A stretch of 64,000 nucleotides of DNA from Cheilinus undulatus (taxonomy: Eukaryota; Chordata; Actinopteri; Labriformes; Labridae), in contig NC_054879.1 of the NCBI RefSeq assembly GCF_018320785.1, positions 43,266,698-43,330,697 of the forward strand, read 5' to 3'. Positions 23,781-35,699 of this stretch are shown piece by piece. Position numbers and translations under genes: made by a program. Within the stretch, counting starts at the first letter, position 1; each line of letters starts with the position of its first letter. The notes beneath the pieces were generated by a model that did not search any database, was not told the DNA's origin, and saw nothing but the letters and a program-made list of their open reading frames with translations.

Positions 23781-26700
23781 CTGTAGAGCAAAATACAATT
23801 AAAAAATCGATGACTGCAAACAGTACGATTTTACTACCTGGAGAAATATTCCACATTTCTCATTAAGACACTTAAATTAGAAAATAATTACAATAAACAT
23901 ACAACAATGGCTAAGTCTTCATACCTGCAGGTTGTAATCCACTCACTCCAGGTGTTAAAACATGCCCCACATCTGGCAAGGTGAAGTTAAGATTTGGTAG
24001 TTTAGGAAGGGGTGGAAGACCTCCAGGTAAGGGCATTAAACCTGAGCAAAATACATAAAAAACATAGCTAAGTTAATAGAGGACTGGCAGCCCAAATGAG
24101 GAGCTAAAACCCCTCTAAATAATTTTTACTAACCTGGTGGAGGGGCAGCAGGGTTATCAGATGGGGGCACGCTGTGTGAGGAGGGGACCTGGCTGAGCAG
24201 TGGGACAGGAGGAGATCCTGCAACATATTTTTGGGGGAATACATCAGATTGGTTGATTTATTCAGTATGTCTTGATTTACAGTTCTATTTTTAGTATGAG
24301 CTACATCATACATCACATTCATAGCTACAAAGAGATTATACTGAGCCGGACAAGGTGCTGTGGGTACAGAGGTGAGAAAAGACAAGCATGGCATTCTTAT
24401 ATAAGGTAGAAAGGGTAAGAAAGGAGTGGGAAAAGTGTGATGCATTTCAGCTGAGTGGCCTTCGTCAGAGCCAATCAATCAGAGAAAAGCAAACCTTAAA
24501 AAAGTGGATGACTTCATTTTTCTCTGGAGTGGGAGTGAACCTGACCTGATAGACTTCCACAAATACTCAACTCTAGAAAGCATCAGACTATCCCCGGTGC
24601 ACTCAAAAATGTCTGGATCTCTTCATCTTACACCACCAGAGTGAAACACAATCTTACATGCTGATAGCTCCATCCTCTCACCTAAAAGTGAACTTCTTGC
24701 GACCAAAAAGAGGACTTCATTGCTCAAAATCCACGTCATGTCTGACTGATTCAGAGAGCACCACTATAAATCCCATCTCATCTCAAAAGATACCAGAGGA
24801 CCGCCACACAAAGCAAAGTACAGGTGCTACATGGTACTAAAAACTACAAAGACCCACTCTAACCACATACACTAGTTGAATACACTCACATCCAACTGGA
24901 ATATTCTCACCTGGGATCAAACCCTCATGAGTTCTTACCAGATCCACCCATGTTCTACAGGAGAAGAGCCTCCATCAGAGACAGGCTCAAAACACCTCTT
25001 AGTGTTTTCAAATGAAGCAGCTGTAAACACGTAAAGGGATACTTCAACATTTTGGCAAATTCGTCCATTGCCATAATTCCTATAGTCTTAGTAATAGGTT
25101 TGTTACCTTTAGTTGTCGGTGCAAGCTATTTTTAGATCGCCGCTGCCGAGTTCGGACCTGCTGTGCCAACTCAATGTAAGCAGACAGTATTCCAGCTTTC
25201 CCTCATCAAACTCATCAAATACATAATCCAATAACTCCAAAATGCTGTCGTGGACAAGTTGTGACCTGCACATTCACCACGCTATGAAATAATAACGTAT
25301 AATTGTGTAACATTACGAAACATGAAGCAAATACTCTGAACTATTTCTTGAGTAAACCACTGTGAGTGACACAGTGCAGCAGCCATGTCTGGAGTGTAGT
25401 TCTGGCTTTGCATTTAGCTTTTAAACATCTCCCTAATGTTCCATGATTATTTCACAGCGTGGTGAATGTACAGGTCACAACTTGTCCACGAGAGTGTTTT
25501 GGCGTTTTGTCCCTGCCCCGCCTCTTCTCCACCTTTCAGAAAAATTTGCTGAAATAAGCTGTCCTCAGATTTTCCCCTCATGATGTAATGTGGGGAGTTA
25601 GCCCCGCCCCCAGGTTACACCCTCCTCTCCTGATCAAGTACCAGGAGAACCTCTTCCATTAAGCCACATCCATTTCCTAAGAGGATGTAGTCAGACTGCT
25701 AATTAAAATTCAAAGCCACAGACACAGAAACAGCTTGTTCTAAGTAGGGCTGAAACAGAGGAGTTTTAAGGCATGCAAAAATCTAATACTGGAGTGTTTT
25801 TCAGCAACAAACTTCACAGGCATGTTTTGGGGACCTCTGAGACCTATATAAACTTGTCTTAAAGGGGTAGAATATGTGACCTTTAAAGACGAACCAGACT
25901 CCACTCTTGTCACTGATTTTTTCGTTTTTGTTACATTTTTACACCATCACATCACTAGACCGGGTATACTATGTGATTATACAAGAAGTAGGCACCAATC
26001 TGTTTTTCTTAGCACACCTATGCAGTGCTACAACACCCTGATAAAGGCCACCAGCTGAAAAGTCTCAGCATTTTTCCATTATTTAACTTCCTTTCTTACC
26101 TATTCTCTCCTTTATTAGAGTGCCTGTGACTACCCCAAATACCACTTCACCACTGTATGGAGGTCCTTGGCTCATCTTTTTCTACAAAAGTTTACCTGTC
26201 TGTGCACTGCTAACGACAGAGGTCAGGTCAGAGCCGACAGATAATCCACTGAGAGACTGCTCTAATCCAGTGGATGCAGAAGAAGACACGGTTACTGGAA
26301 CAGTTGGGATGACAGCAGAGAGAGTGACCTGGAAACCAAAATCATTTTATCTCAGTAATATTTCAAAGTCTGTTAATGCTTTTAGCTATTTGTGATTACT
26401 GAGCTACCTCTGTGAAGCCATCTTTATGTGGAGGAGCTGGTTCACTGGCAGTCTGTGAAAAGCTCCTCTTTCCCTCTGAAAATGGCACTGTAGGTATCCT
26501 GTGCAGGTAGCCGTAGCCGATCCCACATCCAAGACTGAAGAAACACAAATACAACAGCAAAAATTTCACAGCTACCTTAAAGACCATCTCCTGGCAATCT
26601 AACAGGAAATCAAAAGGATTAATTGTGAAAATTCTGCTTATTAGTGTTGTTTTGACATTTATCGGTGGTACAGGCTTCAATGTGCCTTATAAAATTTAGC

Positions 26701-29700
26701 CACCAAGTCTTTCAGATTTCTCTTTTTAAACTAACATTCGGCTGTCATACCTGCCCTCTCCACCCCAATCACAGTTTGGAGTGATCAGCACTTCGCGACA
26801 GCTGTCTGTCTCCGTGTTATAAACGTACAGCTTCAATTCTTTCCCCTCATAGGTTTCAACAACAGAGAACAGATCTTCACTCTGTGGATGGAGCAGAGAC
26901 ATGTGGCAGGTTATACTTCTCTGCACTTTAAGCCAAACTTACAGCTATGGAGAAAGTACCTCATTCATGACAGTGTCTGCTCCTATAATGTAGTCTGTGT
27001 GAGCCCTCAAACCGGCCAGGGCTGCAGGAGAGTTTGGCTCCACCTCCTAAAAATCAAACAACCAAAGACATGTACTCCATAATATACAATGCAGATACCA
27101 TTTATACCATTAAATTTGTTGTATTTTGTTACTTATTGATTCAAAAATTATGATTTTTCCTTCCTGTTGACAGCCAATGAAAAATAATGTTCTATTTTTG
27201 GATCATTTCAATTAGTTTATTTCTATAGGTTGGGAGTTTTAAACAGAATATATATAGACAAAAGAAATCACACTTGAACATGCAAAATAACAAACACATC
27301 CCCTAAATTTATTAAACTACTGCATAATAATTATCTAAAAGAAAAACTTCTTAACTTCACTTCTAACACTTCAACCTGCCTGTACTTTGCTAGAAAATAT
27401 CTACAATATGTAAAACTGATTATTTCACTGCTAAAACATTTGAAATATTTAAACAACAAGCATGTTAAAATTGTGGGATGTTTCAGCACTTACCAGGACA
27501 TGCCAAACATTTTCGTTGGCTCCTTCAAAGCTGCAGAAGCGAATGCTGACTCCCAGAAGCCCTTGTCCGCCCCACATGTTGCTGGGTATGACAGTCGCCT
27601 CCCTCACTGCCAGGGTCTTGCTGCTGTATAACACCATCGTAACCGGCCTCTCCACGTTCATCTTCAGCAGCTCTTTTAGTGTGTCGTTGTCCTTGTTCTT
27701 TAAGAGATTGGAGCATCATCACTGTAGCTCTTAAAAGAGCTGGTCAAATAGCCACAGTGAGTTTTATTGATACTACTACAGTGGACTTACCAGTCTGGTG
27801 TCACAAATAGAAATGATAAAATCAAAGAATGGCTCCAGTCCTGCCTGGTGACCGGGGGAATTCTCCTGCACCTGTAAACACAGCATCATAGAGACAGGAC
27901 AAAAAGGCTCTGTGGGCTCAAAGTAAAATGGGAATTGATGATTTTGAGATGTAGCTAGGTAGAAAGTTTACTCATAAAATCTAACAAAGCTGTTCAAAAT
28001 GCTATTACATCTGAGTAAAAAATATCCTATTACCTTATCACCTCCTGAGACCTGAGTTTTTGTTTGGAATGCATTTTTAGTTTCTCCCACTGATTTAGGT
28101 TTATCAGGGTAACAGTCAGGGCCTGATAAGTTTAAAAGCTATGCCTCGTCTTAGGACAGGAATTAATTTGACCCAAAATGTAGACTACGTCCAATACTAA
28201 CACATATTTCCTGTGATTAAAAAAAAAAAAAAAACTACCTAAAAGTTCAGTGAAAAAAATCTAGAACATATTTTTTGGTTTCAAATATATTTCTGAAACT
28301 ACCATAAAGCTTAAAATTTAATAAAAGACACCCAAAAAAATTCAATTTAGATACCTGAAATTTTCAAAAATTCCCCCAAAATCTGAAAGCAATATTTCCC
28401 AAAACATGCAAATATTTTCACTAAGTTTTTATAAAAATGATGCAAAATTCCCTCAAACATCCAAAAATCCAGACATTTCACAGGACATCCTGCCTCCTAA
28501 TTCCCAATCATATTCCCCAAATAAAAAATGAATTCCCCAAGTGTCCTTGAGAATACTTTAAAAAATGTCTCCCCAGATAAAATAAGTTCCCAAAACGTGT
28601 GCATACTTTTCACAAATTCACACCAAATTGCCTGAAAATTTCCCCCAAAAAATTCTCCCAAACAAATCCAAATTTTTCACGCAAATTCTCCAAAATTTCA
28701 AATGACACAGTAAAATATACAGAACTATCTGAAAAACTGTCCATAAAAACACTTAAAAAATTCCAAAATACTTTACATATCCATGAACATTTTTTTTAAA
28801 TTTCCCCAAAATTTCAAGGCATGCCCCCTGATATCTCAAAGAAAATTAACAAAAATATTTTCCAGGATTCCATAAAATGATAGAAAATTCCCCCAGACAG
28901 CCTAACAAATTCCCTAAAATTCCCATAAAATTGTAGAAATTGTAAAGAACATCCCTCCCAATTCTAAATCAATTCTAAAAATTAAAAAGAAAAATCCGTA
29001 ATTTCCTTGAGAATACCTAAAAAATACAGAGCAAATTCCCTCCCAAAAGTTCAAATAAAATTCCCAAAAATTACAAATACATTTTTCATGTTTTCACAAA
29101 AATGCCTCAAATTTTCCCCAAAACATACTCCTCCAAACATTATTAAAAAAACACTCATTCCCATGAAAATACTCAAAAATTGCATTACAAAAAACATCAA
29201 AAAATTCAATAAAAATACTCAAAAAATTTCCAAGATATATTACCAATCTATCAATCTAGAAAAGCACTCAGAGAGCGCAGACCTCCATCATTAGCCCTAT
29301 CTCCCAATAGCACAGAATCCTTTAAAAAATTCCTGGATCCAGACGGTGATCCGGATCACTCCCAAAATCTAATCAGTTCTTCCTTATGCCATTTCTGACA
29401 TTTCCAGAAAATTTAATCAAAATCTGTCCATAACTTTTTGAGTTATGTTGCTAACAAACTAACAAAAATCAAACAAACTGACAAACTACCTAACCCTGCA
29501 GATCACGTAAAAATCCTGAAAATTTCATAGCATTTCTCCCAGTGTTTCAAGTGAATTACTTAAACTTCAACTGGCATTCCAGACAACTGTCTAAAAATGT
29601 TTAATAGTACAAATTATCAATATATCTTAGAAAAGATGTCCTCATACTATCTGCACGCAGGGTCATAGGAAGATAACCTGTGGCAACAACAGAAAATGCT

Positions 29701-30567
29701 CTGTTTAGTATTACTTGAAATATTTTTTAACCAGATTTGCTGGCTTGATGAATTTAGTTACAGCTGATGTGTATAAATTTTAACACAAATTGGCTTCTGG
29801 GTTTTAAGCAGATGGGCGTGTCTCTAAATGCATAATGCATATGGGAGCAGGATAAATTGAGCTGAGCTACAACAGCAGAAAATTACAGTGAGGTCTTTGT
29901 GTTTAAAAAACAGCATACTGAGTTAAACAGGAAATGTCATGGCTTTTAATTCACAAATTTTTCACAGTCGTTTTTTGGAGTGTGATTTTTCCCCCACTGT
30001 CCACACCCATTTACTAACTCCTGCGTTACAGTGACCACACCGGTTCTTCAGGCATCAGCTCGTGAACACATCCTGACTGTTTATAACGACTAAACATTCT
30101 TGTACACTAATTATACACGTTGATTCAGGAAAGCATACAGCTCTGAATACACGAACAAAGTAGCTTTATTATTTTAAAGACTTCTGTAGGTAGTTATTAA
30201 AGGTTGTCAGGTTAATGATGACACACCTGAACGAGTGTGAGGTGTAACAATTCAGCTAACTTCAGATGCTGCAGCACGAGCGCTCATTAATGGCTCGTGA
30301 CATCTTAACAGCTCGCTCCGGTTTAAGTTAAGAATCAGCGAGACCTCTTTGACGACATGTGCAACAACTGGTCGTCTCTGAATGACTTTATATTCGTTTT
30401 CATTTTTAAACTACATCACTAAGACGTTAGCTAGCATCTCTGCAGCTACACCTTACAGCCGTCCAGCCTCCATGCTACAAATGCTGCAGTAAAACCGCTC
30501 TTACTCTGAGGACGTGGTACCCTTCAGTCCCTCCACCTGGTATCTCGACGCTCGGAGACCCTCCCAT
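23554..30567 (-). CDS. gorasp2: gorasp2 (GRASP55), Golgi reassembly-stacking protein 2 (gene-level entry, 10 exons)
   Basis: Peripheral Golgi membrane protein that tethers medial/trans cisternae and links the Golgi ribbon. In the family it binds golgin-45 and is anchored by N-myristoylation. The ten exons below give 417 codons, shorter than the roughly 450 of mammals. The N-terminus [13 protein letters not shown] keeps Gly2 for myristoylation. Two atypical PDZ modules follow: about 1-105 ([15 protein letters not shown]) and about 110-208 ([36 protein letters not shown]). After residue 210 comes a Pro/Ser/Leu-rich regulatory tail ([18 protein letters not shown]) that carries most of the length difference. 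All intron phases agree. The gene converges on tlk1. The 2.6-kb first intron is low-complexity DNA. The IPGGG and WGGEG signatures and the GRASP55-like tail favour gorasp2 over gorasp1. Confidence 0.96.
23925..24041 (-). CDS. gorasp2: gorasp2 exon 9
   Basis: 117 bases, phase 1 to 1. Reads [20 protein letters not shown], matching the mammalian LMPLPAGLPNLPNLNLNL tract. Confidence 0.94.
24134..24217 (-). CDS. gorasp2: gorasp2 exon 8
   Basis: 84 bases, phase 1 to 1. Reads [20 protein letters not shown], then PAAPPPG. Proline-rich tail. Confidence 0.9.
25235..25507. repeat. long inverted repeat (fold-back)
   Basis: The arm at about 25235-25298 (TGGACAAGTTGTGACCTG, ATTCACCACGCTATGAAATA) is repeated inverted at about 25441-25507, with a loop near 145 bases. 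Lies in gorasp2 intron 7, adjoining a family B fragment. Confidence 0.75.
25508..25886 (-). mobile_element. TTAA-flanked MITE, family B, truncated copy
   Basis: Ends ATATGTGACCTTTAA and shares the core GTTAGCCCCGCCCCCAGGT with 43757-44121, 46111-46609 and 48797-49357. The far end is missing. Confidence 0.7.
26196..26328 (-). CDS. gorasp2: gorasp2 exon 7
   Basis: 133 bases, phase 0 to 1. Ser/Thr/Val-rich tail with [14 protein letters not shown], matching the mammalian IEQSLTGLS segment. Confidence 0.92.
26408..26534 (-). CDS. gorasp2: gorasp2 exon 6
   Basis: 127 bases, phase 2 to 0. Reads [20 protein letters not shown], the end of the GRASP domain, then PPHKDGFTE. Confidence 0.96.
26751..26881 (-). 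CDS. gorasp2: gorasp2 exon 5
   Basis: 131 bases, phase 0 to 2. Reads [20 protein letters not shown], then [16 protein letters not shown]. Confidence 0.96.
26960..27046 (-). CDS. gorasp2: gorasp2 exon 4
   Basis: 29 codons, phase 0 to 0. Reads [20 protein letters not shown] then IGADTVMNE, the start of PDZ2. Confidence 0.96.
27494..27697 (-). CDS. gorasp2: gorasp2 exon 3
   Basis: 68 codons, phase 0 to 0. Includes [40 protein letters not shown] and ENVWHVL. Confidence 0.96.
27791..27871 (-). CDS. gorasp2: gorasp2 exon 2
   Basis: 27 codons, phase 0 to 0. Reads [20 protein letters not shown] then SICDTRL, the core of PDZ1. Confidence 0.96.
28210..29260. repeat. G-poor low-complexity tract in gorasp2 intron 1
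   Basis: About 1 kb of degenerate AAATTCCCCAAAA-type repeats, strikingly poor in G on the plus strand. Open frames here are composition artefacts. Confidence 0.7.
29328..29520. repeat. dispersed repeat fragment of unknown class
   Basis: Contains GATCCGGATCACTCCCAAAA and TAACTTTTTGAGTTATGTTG, a module I recognise as recurring in many fish genomes. Confidence 0.45.
30505..30567 (-). CDS. gorasp2: gorasp2 exon 1
   Basis: 21 codons from the ATG at 30567 descending, phase 0 at the donor GTAAGA. Reads [20 protein letters not shown]. Gly2 is the myristoylation site of the family. Confidence 0.95.
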
Positions 30568-30740
30568 GTCTCCCTGGTTGCGGCTCTGTAATGGGCTAGC
30601 TGTGTTAGCAGGTGAGAGCTCTCCTCCGGGTCATGCCCGCTCACAGTGCGGTGTTTCTCCTGCGGTTCCTGGTTTCCAGCACTTCCGCTGTGGTGCATCT
30701 CTGCTACAGGACGACAGCATCAAGGATACGGCGACCAGGT
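30568..30740 (-). promoter_or_regulatory. gorasp2 5' UTR / promoter
   Basis: GC-richer stretch upstream of the gorasp2 ATG. An ETS-type core, GCGGAAGT on the minus strand, lies at about 30681-30688. No TATA box is seen. An upstream ATG at 30698 opens a reading frame that overlaps the gorasp2 start in another frame. Confidence 0.45.
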
Positions 30741-30944
30741 AGTGCGCACTCAAACATGCTAGTTTAGCTATAAATGAATTTTATGGTATCACTTCTAACA
30801 AAAGGTAATATAAAACTAAGATTTTATTTAAAAAACTGCGACAAGAAAATCTGTATTTACGCTTTAAACAAAATTACAAGTCTTTTACATCAAATAAACT
30901 TTATTGCAGGCATTATAAGATCGTTTTTCCTTTTTTTATTAGAT

Positions 30945-31400
30945 CAGTGGTTCTCAACCTTCTCGGCCTGGGACCCCCGAAATAAAGGTGCCAGAGACTG
31001 GGGACCCCCACTGTACCTGAAGGTGGTTGAACACAGCCAAAGTTGCAAAAATGGGCGTAAATAGTGGTAAAAAGGAGTTAAAATGTGGCTGAAATTGCTT
31101 TGAATTGGCAAAAATGGGTTAACTGAGAAAGAAAAACTAGGCAGATACTGGCAGAAATTGGTTAAACTAGCAAAAATGGGCATATCAAATGGTAAAATGG
31201 GGTTAAAATGGGAAAAATTGGGTATAAAAATTGGTTAAATTGGTTCTGCAGAAGACAGTGGTGGAAAGAGTTTAAAACTGACAAAAATAGGTGTTAAATG
31301 GTAAAAATGTGTTAAAATTGGTGGGAAAAAATGATATAAAGGGGTAAAAGTTCTGACAAATTTGGTGTAAAGTGACAACAGTGTAATTTAGCACCAACAT
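30945..31400 (+). mobile_element. hAT-like element fragment with internal repeat
   Basis: Starts CAGTGGTTCTCAACCTTC, then GGGGACCCCCACTGTACC, followed by degenerate AAAAATGGGTTAAA repeats, the complement of the TTTTGCCA arrays. The right end was not found. Confidence 0.55.
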
Positions 31401-31428
31401 GGTCAGCGAAAAAGAAGGGATTATTTTT

Positions 31429-32625
31429 TAGGGCCTGAGCACTAAGGGTGCTGGAGCCAGGGGCGCAGCACGAGGGGCGAAAGGCACTGATTACGCACAC
31501 CCAGAGTAGAGAGGGGCCTTTGAGAAGCCTGCAATAAAGGTGTGTTTTTTTTATTGTTATTATTTTTTAGTGACATTATTGAATCAAAAGCGACTAAATG
31601 AATCAATGAACAGACTGAAATTTGTATCAAAAAGAGCAAAATACAATACTGAGGGGGCCCTGCTCCTCCCTTAAAAATGTCCAAATGGTATAGTCCAGCG
31701 CTGTGAAATAATGCAAGTAAATTTAATTTAACCATAGTAAAAATATTGCTCATAATTGCTCAAATTATAGTTAAAAATACATTAAAATGCATGAATATTT
31801 GTAAAAATGGTGCAAAATTTGTTGCTTGGCTAGCCATTTAAGGGGGGCCCTGTGTTATTTTTTGGGGGGGCCCAAAATTCCTAGCTACGCCCCTGGCGAG
31901 AGCCCTATTGTATCTGTGGCCATTACTTTTTTGACAATTTGCAGCCTGTTTAAATGTGAGATAAGGGACTGGGTCAGACCTACAGTCATGAAAACTGGTA
32001 CACATGTGTATCAGGTCTAGAGGGGAAATAAGAATCTTGGGGCTGTCCTCTAAAATGTACAGGGATTGCACTACAAACAGCAAAGGTCAAATCTTGGTGT
32101 TTTCGCCAATGAACACTTTGCACATTTTAATGAATTAGTCAGAGGGATTTTATCTGACTGACTCCAAAGTATTTTGGCTGAAATTAGATAACCTGAGGAT
32201 CTAAAGTTAACAAAAGCTTTAGTTTTCACCATGGAGCGTGACCGCACTTTTACACTACTTTTGGTACTTTTTTTTACAGTGAAATTGCACTAGTAATGCC
32301 ATGTAACTTTTTGTGTTTATTTCTATCATCACTAAACTTCAGAAGGATAATCACACATTGATCCTGAATACAGCCATGCCTTAATATCATTACTTTGTTA
32401 CAGCGCCCCCTTCTGCCAGTTGAACATTCGCTCCACTGATTTTTTTCTTTGTTGCTCCCCAAAAAACTCAGCCCCTGCACACTGTTCAACCCAGACTTAT
32501 GAATTTTGGTCCATATATAGGTCGTCATCATACCTACTAAAAAGCCTCTAGGATCCATGCCCAAATCCCAACAGGAAGTCCACAAGCTTCATCACAATTT
32601 CAAAATAAGGTGTTTTTTTAAGGTG
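31429..32625 (+). repeat. GGGCCTGAGCAC-type interspersed repeat, interrupted
   Basis: TTAGGGCCTGAGCACTAAGG at the left continues after the nested element as CGAGAGCCCTATTGTATC, a known-looking teleost module. Downstream segments such as ATCCATGCCCAAATCCCAAC belong to it. The right end is approximate. Confidence 0.5.
31458..31895. mobile_element. hAT-type MITE nested in the GGGCCTGAGCAC repeat
   Basis: Ends CAGGGGCGCAGCA and TAGCTACGCCCCTG are inverted. Flanks gctggagc and gcgagagc form an 8-base duplication, 6 of 8 matching. Confidence 0.68.
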
Positions 32626-35600
32626 CCAAATGACTTTAACCTGTTCTAACTTTTTAAACTTTATTCTATGTTCTTCAATATTTTCTCATCTTCATCCCTC
32701 TTTCTGTACTCAACATTTTAAGGTCAGATTTTGACAGAATGGCCTCCATCATTTGTCACAACACAGACATTTTTCATTGAAGGATGACTCTCTGGAGATG
32801 GCAAGCATTTCAATATTTTGCCAATTTAAGGGGAAGTAGGTGTAACCTCTGATTGACTTCATATTTCACTTGTATGATCAAGGTCATACTTTTTTTTATT
32901 CCTATCATTGACTTAAACCTTAAAAGGCCTCAATATTTGTCCACAACACTGATGTGTTTTTTATCCATTCATTTATTTATTTTTCATTGATACAGCTGTG
33001 AATATCTGCAGGAATGTTCATCTGGTGATGCAAGTAATCGACTTTTTAAGCTAATCAATATCAATGATATTGTGCATCCATATTTGCATTCAATGTCTCC
33101 ACTGTATGGTAATTAAAAATGTCTATAAAATATTCAGCTGTAATAGTAACAGTTAACATATTTTCTTTTAGATTTTCTCTGTAGTTATGTATTTATTTAT
33201 TGCATTCAGATTTTTTTATCTGTCAGTGTCACTCATCTCAGCTGCTTGATTCTGATTGGCTAGAGTGATCTGTTAAGGACAGAAATGTTAGTATAAAGGG
33301 GATGAATATCACTGAAAATATACATTTAGACATTATTGTCACAAATAATATTATTGCTTTGTTTTATATTTTTTACTCCAATTTCTACATGCATTCCTCC
33401 AAGAAGCCCTAACCTTCCTAGCACCCTTTGGTGACCCCCTATGGGGTCAATGCTCCACTTTGAAAAACAGTGTTTCAGGAGGTCATGACCTCTGCAATGG
33501 CAATATATTTGCACACATTCAGAGCTCAGCAAAAGTAAAATCAATGAATACAAATCAATCATATATCATTAATCACAATTTGTAGCAAGGCACAGCTTAT
33601 CTGAAAGCATTTTTGTTTGTTTAGTTTTATTCTCATTCTTTCATGATTTGCCCTGGTTAAAAAGTTATATCAATAGTTTTGCTTTTATCTATTTTGTAGG
33701 AAGTCCTGTCAAATTGGACTCTAACTATTTTCAGATATTCAACCAATTGCAGAAAAAAAGTTCACATGGTTATTTTTGTGAAAACTGATTCACTGCATTA
33801 AAGGAAGAGACTTCAGATCACCAGAATAAACAATGCTTCAATGAAATAAAAAAAATCACAGGACCAAGCCTGTATTATACTGATGAGAAGCACATTTTGC
33901 AATACAAAAACTTTTATTTACCAGTTTCAGTGTTGCTGCATCAAAATGTGCTCTAAATCTTTCCTGATCTTTAATCCTGTAACTTTGCAGAAGAGATTTA
34001 GTCAAAAATATGAAAAGCCAATGAAATCAATGATGCAGCTCTGGCAAGGAAAGAAAAATTAATGTAAGCAGACTGACATAATTGTATTTTTAGCAGTCTT
34101 GATATGGTATACCTCATAATATTTGATAGAAATAGAATTTTAACTTGTAGTATTTTTAGAAACATAACCATACTCAAAACTGCCTTTAATTCAGTGATTT
34201 ATAGAAGCAATAGTGCCATCTGCTGGAGGCTTACATTTCTACACCCACTTTAAAAAAACCTCCTTTTAGAGTGATAGGACTGTAAGAATAGCCCCCTCAT
34301 TCTCGCCCTCTCTAAGGAGAACCAAGACCTTTCATGAGTTGAGTAATTATCCTCACAGCCATGACCTTTCTGTCACCATCATTAACTGTGAACAGAGCTG
34401 GTAACACTGGCTTTCTTTTAAACATTTCTTTTTTAAAATTCACAGCCCAGCTGTTGATTTTATCCTAAAATCATGCTGAGCTGAAACATCCAGCAGAGAA
34501 TATGTGAGAGAGTCAAACAGTCCCTGGGATCACACAGTGATAATAAGTAATGTCATCAGTGCTATAAAGCACAAGGGCTCATGGAGCAGATTAATGTATA
34601 TAGGTAAATATCTCTGTGGTGCAGCAGCTCTTATCAAATCATTTATAATAATCATGCTCAGCATTTTGATTCTCCTCATCCATCATCAGTTATCTGTCAG
34701 CCTACACGTCCAATACAAAGCTCACCTTGATGTGGTCTCTGCAGGATGCTCTCCCCGATGATTTAAGCTTAAAATACATCATTCAGCACTGGAGATCTAA
34801 CCCTGGTGAGATAGAGGGCACAGGAGTATGGCATTGTGTGAACAAACAGGGATTCATGAATCATTTAAGAATGATGATCCTGTGCTTTAAAAGTTTAAAC
34901 ATTGCCAGTTATAAACATTCTGCTAAAAAAGAAGACATGTTAACTTCAAACATGTCTGATAACCGCTCATATTGATGACTTTCAAAGTGTCAGATTTCCA
35001 ATGATACAACAGAAATGGAGGATTTTTGTGTCTAAAATTGAACATAACAGGATTAGTTATTCCATCAACACTACAACATCCCCACTCACCAAATGTTTCC
35101 TCAGACCCAGTATAGCACCGACCTACTGATGTCAATCTGACTGCATTTCTCTGAATCTTCATCACCTATGATGAGCAAATGCATTTCACTACCTGAACTT
35201 CCAGTAATTTTAAGGCTGAGTAATTTTGAATTAAAGTCTCAAGAAGAAGCAGAGGAACACAATACCTTGTATTTTCTAAAATTATTTATTCTATAGATAT
35301 TTATACCTGATTTATATTTATTATTATTCTCTAACTTATAATATGAGGTTGTAAACTCTTCTTATTAAATAAAACAAACATACAGGAATAGAGCTGAGGT
35401 GATTTACTGAATAAAGACTGAGTTAAAGAAGAACATCTCTAAATGATATTCATGAGGAGTAGCTTACAAGGCTGAAGCTCAGATGTGTGAATGAAGTAAA
35501 CAACAACAAAAAAATACATCTAACACTGTACAAAATATAATATTTTAGCATTTCCATAAATAATGCTTTATGTGGAACACAACTTTTAACTTTTCATGTT

Positions 35601-35699
35601 GTTTTTGTAAAAGGAAAAGTTTCAAATGTAAACTTTACTTTAAATTCCGACCCTGTCATATAAACATCAGACAGCTTCTGCCCTTTTAATAAGGCAGCC
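32626..35699. other. intergenic, nothing recognised
   Basis: AT-rich sequence between gorasp2 and gad1 with no coding frame or repeat I can name. A GTGACCCCCTATGGGGTCA palindromic piece at 33430-33450 probably derives from a transposon end. Confidence 0.4.

Larger units (their letters stand above)
24218..26195 (-). other. gorasp2: gorasp2 intron 7
   Basis: Holds the fold-back and the truncated family B MITE. The 24220-25030 part shows nothing recognised. Confidence 0.7.

Noticed and set aside
28599..29294. Two Lys/Phe-rich plus-strand frames
   Set aside because: Composition artefacts of the G-poor low-complexity tract.
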